Assembly (NCBI RefSeq): GCF_000185845.1
Contig: NZ_GL629647.1
Coordinates: 2,361,969 to 2,383,912 of the forward strand
From: Segatella salivae DSM 15606
GTDB taxonomy: Bacteria; Bacteroidota; Bacteroidia; Bacteroidales; Bacteroidaceae
Length of the DNA: 21,944 nt
Direction of reading: 5' to 3'
Positions 8,397-16,364 of the stretch are shown in pieces. The translations under genes were made by a program, and so were the position numbers. The notes under the pieces were generated by a model, which saw only the letters and a list, made by a program, of their open reading frames with translations, had not been told where the DNA came from and ran no database searches. Position 1 is the first letter of the stretch; each line of letters starts with the position of its first letter.

Positions 8397-10259
8397 ATGA
8401 AGAAGATAATAATTAGTTTGGCTTTAATTCTGTCGTCAATGACAATGCAAGCAGCAACAAAGATTGATCATATTGAACCCGAAAACTGGTATGTGGGCAT
8501 GAAAAACAGCTCGCTCCAACTGATGGTTTATGGAAAGAATATACGTGATTCACGTGTCAGTGTGGATTATCCTGGCGTGAAAATAGATTCACTTGTGCGT
8601 CTTGATTCGCCCAATTACCTTTTTGTTTATTTGAATCTCAGTGGGGCAAAGCCAGGAAATATGGTGCTGAATATTGACGGAAAGAGAGTCAACTACCCCT
8701 TGAAAGCACGCACGATGAGTGGAGATAAGCGTATAGGATTTGACAATTCTGACGTACTTTATATGCTCATGCCCGATCGGTTTGCATCAGGTCGTAACAT
8801 CACTAAACCTATGAAGGGTTTGAATCCTTATGTTGTCGACCGCTCAAAACCGAGTCTTCGCCATGGTGGAGACCTTGAAGGAGTGCGCCAACACTTAGAC
8901 TATTTCAACCAATTGGGGGTTACTGCCCTTTGGTTTACACCCGTGTTGGAAAACAATTCGCCCGACATGAACAGTCAAAGCACCTATCATGGTTATGCAA
9001 CGACTAATTATTATCGTGTTGATCCGCGTTTCGGTACGAACGAAGATTACGCTCGTCTTGTCGCCGAAGCACACGCTAAGGGGCTTAAAGTGGTGATGGA
9101 TATGATATTTAATCATTGTGGTTATGACCATCCTTGGGTGAAAGATATGCCCTCTAAAGACTGGTTTAACACGCCCGAATGGATGAAAAAGGGAGACAGT
9201 TATTATCTACAAACAAGCTATAAGCTAACTCCTGTGCTCGATCCCTATGCCTCAAAGGTTGACAAACGCGAAACCGTTGACGGCTGGTTTGTAAGGTCTA
9301 TGCCCGACTTAAACCAGAAAAATCCTCACGTTATGACTTATCTTATTCAGAATAGTGAATGGTGGATAGAGACCGTTGGCATTGATGGAATACGCATGGA
9401 CACGTATCCTTATGCGGACAGAAAAGCCATGTCACAATGGATGAAGATACTAAACGAGGAGTATCCCAACTTTAATACTGTTGGAGAAACATGGGTTACA
9501 GAACCTGCTTACACGGCAGCTTGGCAGAAGGATTCAAAGCTTTCAAAGGTCAATAGCTATCTAAAAACAGTCATGGACTTTAGCTTTTATGATAAGATTA
9601 ACTTGGCTAAACACGAAGAAACCGATGCTTGGTGGAAAGGATTAAACCGCATTTATAACAGCCTTTGTTATGACTATCTGTATGAAAACCCATCAAGTGT
9701 GATGGCTTTCATTGAAAATCACGACACAGATCGCTTCTTGGAGAATGGCAAAGACACGCTTGCATTGAAACAAGCCTTGGCACTTTTGCTCACCATTAAC
9801 CGTATTCCACAGCTCTATTATGGTACGGAGGTGTTGATGAATGGCACAAAAGAGGTGACCGATGGCAATGTAAGATGCGACTTCCCCGGTGGTTTTGCGG
9901 GCGAAAAACATAATGCTTTCACTGCCGAAGGACGTACAAAGGCCGAAAATTCTATGTTTAATTGGCTCAGTAAACTACTGAAATGGCGTCGCAATAACAT
10001 GGTTATCACAAAGGGAAAACAAATTCAATTTATTCCTTATAAGGGTGTTTATGTGATAGCTCGGCAATGGAATGACCAAACCATTCTCACGATTTTGAAT
10101 GGTACAAGTCAACCTATCACCTTGCCTCTTGACCGCTATGCCGAAGTCATTGGCAATCATCAGGAAGCAAAAGACGTTATTTCTGGTCGAAAAGTAAAGC
10201 TTGGTAGCGAACTGCAACTAAAGGCGCGAGATACCAAAGTGATTGAATTATCTATGTAA
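8397..10259 (+). CDS. susA: SusA-type GH13 neopullulanase/cyclomaltodextrinase
   Basis: Hydrolyses alpha-1,4 bonds in maltodextrin, pullulan or cyclodextrin. A signal peptide covers about residues 1-19 (ending MQA, then ATK). Residues about 20-105 look like the cyclomaltodextrinase N-terminal Ig-like domain, followed by the GH13 barrel and, from about 545, a C-terminal beta domain. The catalytic residues are Asp335 (GIRMDTYPY), Glu364 (TVGETWV) and Asp443 (IENHDTDR); region I is MDMIFNHCG. Length (620) and domain order match SusA of the starch utilisation system. The gene begins 13 bp after the pullulanase stop and is the last of the cluster; a palindromic repeat starts 64 bp after its stop and may end transcription. 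Whether the preferred substrate is pullulan, cyclodextrin or linear dextrin cannot be read from the sequence. Confidence 0.94.
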   Translation: MKKIIISLALILSSMTMQAATKIDHIEPENWYVGMKNSSLQLMVYGKNIRDSRVSVDYPGVKIDSLVRLDSPNYLFVYLNLSGAKPGNMVLNIDGKRVNYPLKARTMSGDKRIGFDNSDVLYMLMPDRFASGRNITKPMKGLNPYVVDRSKPSLRHGGDLEGVRQHLDYFNQLGVTALWFTPVLENNSPDMNSQSTYHGYATTNYYRVDPRFGTNEDYARLVAEAHAKGLKVVMDMIFNHCGYDHPWVKDMPSKDWFNTPEWMKKGDSYYLQTSYKLTPVLDPYASKVDKRETVDGWFVRSMPDLNQKNPHVMTYLIQNSEWWIETVGIDGIRMDTYPYADRKAMSQWMKILNEEYPNFNTVGETWVTEPAYTAAWQKDSKLSKVNSYLKTVMDFSFYDKINLAKHEETDAWWKGLNRIYNSLCYDYLYENPSSVMAFIENHDTDRFLENGKDTLALKQALALLLTINRIPQLYYGTEVLMNGTKEVTDGNVRCDFPGGFAGEKHNAFTAEGRTKAENSMFNWLSKLLKWRRNNMVITKGKQIQFIPYKGVYVIARQWNDQTILTILNGTSQPITLPLDRYAEVIGNHQEAKDVISGRKVKLGSELQLKARDTKVIELSM

Positions 10260-10323
10260 GATGAAGGCAAAGGTGCCACAAAATGACGTAGGTTAATCGG
10301 TAATTTGGTGTTTACTGAGATTG

Positions 10324-10572
10324 CAACGCTGTAAGCGTTGTACCTTTGATAGCCCAGGGTTGACAAGCGAAAGCGAAGTCTACCCTGGGTTATTTGTCAT
10401 TAGTGACAACAACGCTGTAGGCGTTGTACCTTTTATTCCTCGGTATTTTGTCGCAGCATTCCACGCAGAAAACGTACAACACCTACGGCGTTGAACTCCT
10501 TACTACATGCATAACCCAGGGTAGGCTGGCGCCAACCCTGGGCTATCAAAGGTACAACGCCTTCAGCGTTGA
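10324..10572. repeat. Dispersed palindromic intergenic repeat, copy 2 (complete)
   Basis: This copy shows the full architecture: three units (C-P-C), a central spacer, then the same three reversed (C'-P'-C'). C units are CAACGCTGTAAGCGTTGTAC (10324-10343) and 10410-10429; C' units are 10474-10492 and 10552-10571. P (about 10351-10391) and P' (about 10513-10544) each carry CCCAGGGT and ACCCTGGG ends. The first C unit also contains its own palindrome, AACGCT-GTA-AGCGTT. The element is thus an inverted repeat of about 250 bp built from smaller inverted repeats. Bases 10370-10572 match copy 1 (28-230) at about 89% with no gaps. It lies directly after the glucan cluster. Confidence 0.88.
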
Positions 10573-10610
10573 ACTATGATTGCGTAGCAAACTATAGCTT
10601 TGTGAGCTAC

Positions 10611-10676
10611 AAACTGCGTCATTTCAAGCAATAATTTGCATCATTTTACTCAATGGTTTGCGTCATTTTGCTCGGT
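10611..10676. repeat. Three tandem 22-nt imperfect repeats
   Basis: Three adjacent 22-nt units at 10611-10632, 10633-10654 and 10655-10676 share the core TTTGCGTCATTTTxCTCAAT with changes, for example CTGCGTCATTT, TTGCATCATTTT and TTGCGTCATTTT. A reverse-complement core, CAAAATGACG, occurs at 10279-10288 on the other side of the palindromic repeat. There is no unique spacer between units, so it is not a CRISPR array. Confidence 0.75.
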
Positions 10677-10981
10677 AAAATATGGCAAATCGCAATGACT
10701 TTTTATGTCGTTTCAGCTTGTTTTCTGCATTGAATTTTATAACTGTTTGCTAATAAGCAAATTATAAATCCTTTAAAAAGAGACCCTATTCCGCCTGAAC
10801 ATATCTTGTGTTTCAAATCCGCTTGTTCTGTAAAACCTTCTGTAAACACCTTTCAAGCAAACAATTCTATTATTCCATTTCAAGGAAATGACGCCCTTGT
10901 TTGTTTCGCCTTTTTTCATTGTTGCACGTGTAATAGCATGACTGATGAGGCAGTTGAGAACGTGGTTTCTTGTTATCAAGA
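10677..10981. other. Intergenic stretch without a supported gene
   Basis: A small stem TTTGCT-AATA-AGCAAA lies at 10746-10761. Open frames of 61-68 codons exist on both strands (10806-10991 plus; 10773-10979 minus) but overlap each other, lack recognisable motifs and have odd composition, so I do not call them. The stretch could be another dispersed repeat or the remains of a gene. Confidence 0.4.
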
Positions 10982-11061
10982 AGTGGACTAAATGTAAAAT
11001 GCTGTATAAAGAGGTGCATTTTTTTGTTTTTTGTCCACCTTTTTATATAATTTTGTCCACC
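10982..11061 (+). promoter_or_regulatory. Candidate operator: TTTTGTCCACC direct repeats plus an inverted copy
   Basis: TTTTGTCCACC occurs exactly twice, at 11029-11039 and 11051-11061, with start-to-start spacing of 22 bp (two helical turns). A weaker inverted match, AGTGGACTAAA (9 of 11 to the reverse complement), lies at 10982-10992. The repeats lie 20 bp upstream of a TAnnTTTG box and in front of the susC-like gene, where hybrid two-component or SusR-type activators bind direct repeats in other polysaccharide utilisation loci. The identity of the regulator is unknown; no regulator gene is in the window. Confidence 0.6.
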
Positions 11062-11081
11062 ATCTTTCCTTTTACATTGTC

Positions 11082-11089
11082 TATCTTTG
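11082..11089 (+). promoter_or_regulatory. -7 promoter box for the susC-like operon
   Basis: TATCTTTG is a perfect match to the Bacteroidota -7 consensus TAnnTTTG. There is no TTTG at the usual 19-21 nt upstream; the TCCACC of the second operator repeat ends near that position, which fits a promoter that depends on an activator. A transcript would start near 11095. Confidence 0.6.
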
Positions 11090-11094
11090 TCATT

Positions 11095-11317
11095 GGAAGT
11101 CTAATCCGTGGAAGAATGAACTTCATCAAACTACGTGAAATAAACAACTACTTGAAAGATAATATCATTGCGAATAACTAACCTTTTGATATGATTTGTT
11201 GCCTATTCACAGTTGAATTCCCAGTCAATTGGAGTTCAAACACGAGACAGCTTGTCTTAAAAAGTATCGGTTTGAAATACATAACATCTATTAATAATAA
11301 CCTAAATAGAACTAAGA
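11095..11317 (+). promoter_or_regulatory. Long 5' leader of the susC-like mRNA
   Basis: If TATCTTTG at 11082 is the promoter, the leader is about 220 nt. It contains a 21-codon open frame at 11116-11181 (starting MNFIKLREIN) whose ATG is about 20 nt from the expected mRNA start. I see no named riboswitch. A longer frame from 11191 that overlaps the susC start is not credible. The leader limits rest on the promoter call. Confidence 0.4.
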
Positions 11318-14300
11318 ATGAAGAAACAACTACTCTCAGTAATGTTTTGTCTTACTGCTTTGGGAGGCACATTTCTTAATGTTTTGCCAACAAAAGCAAC
11401 GATTTTGCAGTCAAATGTAATCAAGACAAAGGGGCAAGTGGTCGATGAACAAGGCGAACCACTTATTGGAGTTAATGTGACTTTGAAAGGTCAAAAGACG
11501 GGAACCGTAACTGATTTTGATGGCAAATTTCAGTTAGATGTGCCTGCAAACGCGACATTGTTAATTAGCTATGTGGGGTATAAAAGCCGTGAGATTGCAG
11601 TACGAGGTAGGGCAGTAATTGATGTCATTGAACTGCAACCCATTGATAATTTGATTGATCAGGTCGTGGTAGTTGGCTATGGAACACAGAAGAAAGCAGA
11701 CCTAACGGGCTCGGTTTCTGTAGTGAATGCCGAGGAGTTGAAAAAGGTTTCTAATTCTAATATCTCTACAATGCTTGAGGGAAAGGTGCCTGGTGTGCAA
11801 ATCACTACAGACGGACAACCCGGTGCAGACCCTATGGTGAGGATTCGAGGCATAGGTTCTTTTGGTAGTACTGCACCTCTATATGTCGTTGATGGTGTAC
11901 CCGTTGGTACAACGATTCGTGACTTTTCACCGAATGATATCGCTTCAATTCAAGTGTTGAAAGATGCTGCAGCCGGTGCCGTTTATGGCTCTCGAGCAGC
12001 TAATGGCGTGATTATCATCACGACAAAGAATGGACAAAAGGACCAACCGCTTAAGGTTGATTACTCTGGTTACATGGGTATTGATAAGATATCAGGTGGT
12101 GTTTATGATGTGATGGATGCCGACCAATATAGTCAATATGTGGGACAAGCCTGTGTCAACTCAAGCACTCCACTTCCTGGCGGCTATAAGTTGAATCCAC
12201 AGACAGGGCGTTATCAGTTTATGGATAATACCAATACTGCTTGGTTTAACGAGGTTTTCAAGACAGGAATTCGCCAGAATCACAATGTGAATCTTAGTGG
12301 AGGAGGGGCTCATAACACGTATAACATAGCCTTAGATTATTTCCGTCAGCAAGGAACGCTTGTGGGGGCAGGACCTAATTATAAGCGTTATACAGCACGA
12401 GTGAATAACACTATGGAGACGAAATTCATCAAGTTTCGCACAAGTTTAGTCTATTCGCACTCTGATCAGGATAATATGGGATTGTCTAATGCTTCAGAAT
12501 ATGTGCAAGGATTATATGGAGATGTGACCAATGTGTTGCGTGGTACGCTGTTGATGCAGCCTACTATCAAGGCGTATGATGCCTCAACATGGGTGCTTGA
12601 CGACCGAGTTGGCTTGGCTAATGGCTATAGATATGATGCTTATGGATATGGAGTGTACTATGATAACATTCATGGTGATATATCAGCATCCAATCCTTTG
12701 CTCGTGAATCATCTGTTACAGCGAAACACTTTGGTTGATCGCTTTGTGGGAAGTGGGTCGGCTGATGTCGACTTATTAAAGATGTTAGGGGTAAAAAGTA
12801 AGCATCACCAGTTACATTATAACCTGAATCTCTCGTATAGTAAAACGCATGCGAAAGACTTTACATGGATTTCGGCATGGGCACAAAGCAATCGTGTCTA
12901 TTTAGATAAAAGCAATGAACGACTCACTAAGGGTAGTCGTGATTACACAGATGCACTGATTGAGAATACCATTGCCTATGAAGGGCATATTGGAAAGCAT
13001 AATTTCAATGCGCTTTTAGGGCAGACTTATGAAGAGGAACATACGGATTTGCTTACTGGGCAGGGTATTAATATGAATGAACCTTACTTCTTGCAGTTGC
13101 AGAACAGTAAGAAACAGTATGCTGAATCATTTGAGTTCACACATGCTTTGAGTTCTTTTATCGGACGATTGAACTATAATTATGATGAAAAATATTTGCT
13201 TTCGTTTGTCGTTCGACGTGATGGTAGTTCTCGTTTGACGCGTACTATCCGCTGGGGAACGTTCCCTTCGGTTTCAATCGGTTGGCGATTAGACAAAGAA
13301 AAGTTCTTTCCCATTAGCAAAGATGTTGTTAATCTGTTAAAGCTTCGTGCCAGTTATGGTGTGCTGGGCAATGAAAATATCGGCGAATATCAGTATATGG
13401 CGACGATGGCTCGTAACAATATGACTTATAGTTTCAATAATAAACCGGTATCAGGCTCGGCAGTTTCAACCTTCGTTAATCAGAATATAGCTTGGGAAAA
13501 GAAGAAAACAACCAATATAGGTGTTGATGTTGCCATGTTCAACAATCGTTTTGAGTTTACTGCTGAGTGGTATAAGAATAGGTCAGAAGATTTGCTTTAT
13601 GGTGTTCCTGTACCCGAACAAACTGGTGTGTCGAATGGAACAGTGACCATGAATGCTGCTTCTATGAATAACAGTGGCTTTGAATTCTCAGCTACTTACC
13701 GTAATCGTGACCACGCATTAAAGTATGAAGTAGGCGCAAACTTGAGCACATTGAAGAATAAAGTAACTTCACTTGGGTTTGGAACGAAATATATAACCGG
13801 TGCTTTTGCAACATTTGTAGGACAGGAAATAGGCAAATTCTATGGTTGGGAGTATGAAGGAATCGCGCGAACACAAGCAGATCTTGACAATCATGCAACG
13901 CAACAAGGTGCCAATATCGGTGATTGCCTTTATAAAGATGTAAGTGGTGCGGATGGTGTTCCTGATGGTGTAATCGACGAACATGACCAGGTGGTATTGG
14001 GAAGTGGATTACCAAAGTTAACCTTTGGTGTCAATGTGCGTTTGGAGTATAAGCATATTGATTTGAGCATTGCCACTTATGGCGCACTGAACTACCATGT
14101 AACCGATGATATCTATAATAGTCTGAATTCATGTTATAGGTGGGGAAATAAAGATGTAGCTATGCTTCGAGCCAATGCATACACAGAAGATGGAATGAAG
14201 TATATGTCAAATGTGCCTCGCACTTATGTCACAAATAGTGCTACATTGCCATGGAATGACCTTTTCAGTTCACGTAAAATACAGAATGCAGCCTATTGGA

Positions 14301-14521
14301 AGATAGCTAATATAGAATTGGGTTATAATCTTCCGAATAAGTGGTTTGGGGGTGTAGTCAGTGGTGTTCGCGCCTATTGTTCGGCACAAAATCTGTTCAC
14401 GCTTACGAAATACCATGGCTATAACGTAGACTTTGCGGGTGGAACCTTTACTCCTGGCTACAATTTTTGCTCGTTCCCAAGTGCCCAAAGCTTTATGTTT
14501 GGCTTGCATTTCACATTCTAA
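11318..14521 (+). CDS. SusC-like TonB-dependent outer-membrane transporter
   Basis: Imports oligosaccharides across the outer membrane with TonB energy, working with the SusD-like lid encoded next. After an export signal (about residues 1-28) comes a carboxypeptidase-regulatory-like domain (about 36-107, with GVNVTLKG and TVTDFDGKF), a TonB-box-like segment at 114-122 (DQVVVVGYG), the plug domain (about 125-238, with VRIRGIG, YVVDGVP and GVIIITTKNG) and a 22-strand-type barrel ending in a C-terminal Phe. There is no STN domain, so no sign of anti-sigma signalling. Length of 1067 residues is typical. The substrate is not readable from the protein, but two GH43 genes downstream suggest arabinan-derived oligosaccharides. 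It is the first gene of the locus, preceded by a candidate operator. Confidence 0.96.
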   Translation: MKKQLLSVMFCLTALGGTFLNVLPTKATILQSNVIKTKGQVVDEQGEPLIGVNVTLKGQKTGTVTDFDGKFQLDVPANATLLISYVGYKSREIAVRGRAVIDVIELQPIDNLIDQVVVVGYGTQKKADLTGSVSVVNAEELKKVSNSNISTMLEGKVPGVQITTDGQPGADPMVRIRGIGSFGSTAPLYVVDGVPVGTTIRDFSPNDIASIQVLKDAAAGAVYGSRAANGVIIITTKNGQKDQPLKVDYSGYMGIDKISGGVYDVMDADQYSQYVGQACVNSSTPLPGGYKLNPQTGRYQFMDNTNTAWFNEVFKTGIRQNHNVNLSGGGAHNTYNIALDYFRQQGTLVGAGPNYKRYTARVNNTMETKFIKFRTSLVYSHSDQDNMGLSNASEYVQGLYGDVTNVLRGTLLMQPTIKAYDASTWVLDDRVGLANGYRYDAYGYGVYYDNIHGDISASNPLLVNHLLQRNTLVDRFVGSGSADVDLLKMLGVKSKHHQLHYNLNLSYSKTHAKDFTWISAWAQSNRVYLDKSNERLTKGSRDYTDALIENTIAYEGHIGKHNFNALLGQTYEEEHTDLLTGQGINMNEPYFLQLQNSKKQYAESFEFTHALSSFIGRLNYNYDEKYLLSFVVRRDGSSRLTRTIRWGTFPSVSIGWRLDKEKFFPISKDVVNLLKLRASYGVLGNENIGEYQYMATMARNNMTYSFNNKPVSGSAVSTFVNQNIAWEKKKTTNIGVDVAMFNNRFEFTAEWYKNRSEDLLYGVPVPEQTGVSNGTVTMNAASMNNSGFEFSATYRNRDHALKYEVGANLSTLKNKVTSLGFGTKYITGAFATFVGQEIGKFYGWEYEGIARTQADLDNHATQQGANIGDCLYKDVSGADGVPDGVIDEHDQVVLGSGLPKLTFGVNVRLEYKHIDLSIATYGALNYHVTDDIYNSLNSCYRWGNKDVAMLRANAYTEDGMKYMSNVPRTYVTNSATLPWNDLFSSRKIQNAAYWKIANIELGYNLPNKWFGGVVSGVRAYCSAQNLFTLTKYHGYNVDFAGGTFTPGYNFCSFPSAQSFMFGLHFTF

Positions 14522-14575
14522 GGTTGTGGAAAGATATCGAGAATATATTGTCAAATCAATAAGAAAGTAAATCAA

Positions 14576-16327
14576 ATGAAACAATATAAATTATCATTAG
14601 CATTGTTATTAGGGCTTGGAATGTTTGTTTCCTGCGGCGAAAAGTTAGAGTTAGTCAACCCAAATCAACAGACAACACAAACCTTTGGCTTTAATGCTGA
14701 GGACTTAGAAGAAAGTGTTATCGCGGCGTATAACCACATTCGAATGGAAGGTTCCTATGCACGCGTGGGCTATACTATCGATGTTTGTCGAGGTGATGAG
14801 GCATGGAATGCATCGCAAGTTTGGTATCTTCCATTCGATGATTTGAATGTAGCTGTAACCGAAGGGATAGCTTCTTGGCCATGGAGAGAATGGTATTATA
14901 CGATCAATGTGTGTAATTTTGGAATCTCACGTTGTGGAGATGATGATACTAAATTAAGTCAACAGATGAGACGAATCAAAGGACAAATGCTCTTTCTTCG
15001 TGGCTTAGCTTATTATAATCTGGCTGGATATTATCAGAATCCTCCATTGATAACCGACTATTCGGGATATTCAACATTAGATGGTTTGTATGGAAAGAAT
15101 AGCACATACGATGAAGTTCTTGATCAGGTTGAAAAGGATTTTAGTGAAGCTATGACTTTACTTCCATCGCGAAATGCTGGTGGAGAGTGGGCTGGAGGCC
15201 GTGCAACAAGTGGTGCTGCAGCAGGATATTATGCCCGAACTTTAATGCAACGACATAAATATAATGAGGCTTTGAGTGTGTTGAAAGACATCATTGATGA
15301 GAAATTTGGAACTTATCGATTGATGGAAAACTATGGAGATAATTTCAGAGAAGGGCCACAATACGAAAACAATGATGAGAGTTTGTTTGAAGTTCAGTTC
15401 TTGGATTATGCGTCACAAGGAACAGATGACGAATGGACTCCTGTTAATACGAGTGTCAACGCTACTCAAGGATCGGCTATAGAAAGTAACTTTGCTCCCG
15501 GTGTTTATGGTGGTTGGGCCGATATTTCAGCTTCTCCATGGCTTTATCAGCTGTTTAAGAAAGAACGAACGACGTCAGGTAAGCTTGATCCTCGACTCTA
15601 TTGGACGATTGGAACGTATGAAACAGATTGGGAAAACTTTGAATATGGTAATCAGGGTTATGGCAAAACAATGACCCCAACAGATACTGTTGTGACGAAT
15701 AATAACAATGGAGGACTTCCCATTGCCAAGTTTACTAATCTTAGAACAGGCTTATATAATAAGGTCGTTACAGGACTTCATGATGGTATAAACCTTCGAA
15801 TGATGCGTTATTCTGATGTGCTCTTGCGTGCTGCGGAGTGCGAAAATGAGGTGCATGGACCTACCCAAAAGGCTATTGATTGGATTAATTTGGTACGTAA
15901 CCGGGCTGGGCTGGCAAGCCTACGACTTTCAGATTACCCTACTGGAGACAAGCTTTTTGAGCAGATAGCCAATGTAGAACGTCCCAAAGAATTTGGCTGT
16001 GAGTTTGGTCGTGGCTTAGACTTGATTCGCTGGGGCTTCTTTTATAGCAATGAAAGATTACTGCAATTGAAGGAACATGGCACGTTCCGTAGGTCTGTTC
16101 ATCGAGCCAAAGAGCCTGTTGATTATACTCAAGTTGGTATTGATTCTGAATTGAAGAGTTCTTATGATGGATTCGTACAAGGGCATGAATTCCTACCAAT
16201 TGTCCAAACATTAAGTAATAAGAATCCAAACTTAAAGGGCAATTCAGCAAACTATAGTATTAATAATGCCACTTATTTCCAAGAAAAAGGATGGACTGTT
16301 CATCCCATTGTGAATCTTGATAACTAA
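14576..16327 (+). CDS. SusD-like outer-membrane glycan-binding lipoprotein
   Basis: Acts as the hinged lid on the SusC-like barrel and helps capture the glycan. The signal peptide ends in a lipobox, GMFVSC, with lipidated Cys20. The usual SusD pieces are visible: an N-terminal segment after the Cys (ELVNPNQQTTQTF), helical tetratricopeptide-like stretches (RRIKGQMLFLRGLAYYNLAGYY; WAGGRATSGAAAGYYARTL), and a C-terminal RagB/SusD part with LRMMRYSDVLLRAAECENE and NLVRNRAGLASL. Length is 583 residues, in the normal range. It starts 54 bp after the susC-like stop. The susC-susD pairing defines a polysaccharide utilisation locus. Confidence 0.96.
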   Translation: MKQYKLSLALLLGLGMFVSCGEKLELVNPNQQTTQTFGFNAEDLEESVIAAYNHIRMEGSYARVGYTIDVCRGDEAWNASQVWYLPFDDLNVAVTEGIASWPWREWYYTINVCNFGISRCGDDDTKLSQQMRRIKGQMLFLRGLAYYNLAGYYQNPPLITDYSGYSTLDGLYGKNSTYDEVLDQVEKDFSEAMTLLPSRNAGGEWAGGRATSGAAAGYYARTLMQRHKYNEALSVLKDIIDEKFGTYRLMENYGDNFREGPQYENNDESLFEVQFLDYASQGTDDEWTPVNTSVNATQGSAIESNFAPGVYGGWADISASPWLYQLFKKERTTSGKLDPRLYWTIGTYETDWENFEYGNQGYGKTMTPTDTVVTNNNNGGLPIAKFTNLRTGLYNKVVTGLHDGINLRMMRYSDVLLRAAECENEVHGPTQKAIDWINLVRNRAGLASLRLSDYPTGDKLFEQIANVERPKEFGCEFGRGLDLIRWGFFYSNERLLQLKEHGTFRRSVHRAKEPVDYTQVGIDSELKSSYDGFVQGHEFLPIVQTLSNKNPNLKGNSANYSINNATYFQEKGWTVHPIVNLDN

Positions 16328-16364
16328 GTGTTTCTTTATTTATTCATTTCAAACAATCAGACAT

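Noticed and set aside
10324..10572. Insertion sequence or its remnant
   Set aside because: No transposase fragment and no evident target duplication; the inverted arms are internal repeated units, not usual IS ends.
10611..10676. CRISPR array
   Set aside because: The 22-nt units abut with no unique spacers, are imperfect, and no cas genes are present.
10806..10991. 61-codon plus-strand frame (Cys-rich) and an overlapping 68-codon minus-strand frame at 10773-10979
   Set aside because: They overlap on opposite strands, have no recognisable domain or signal and no promoter; the plus frame runs into the candidate operator. Possibly part of a dispersed repeat.
11191..11379. 62-codon plus-strand frame overlapping the start of the susC-like gene
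   Set aside because: It overlaps a gene with a clear signal peptide and start, in another frame, and shows no coding features.
16317..16364. Upstream ATG for the glycan-binding lipoprotein
   Set aside because: It would place a polar extension before the lipoprotein signal and overlap the SusD-like gene; the ATG at 16365 gives a standard signal peptide with lipobox.
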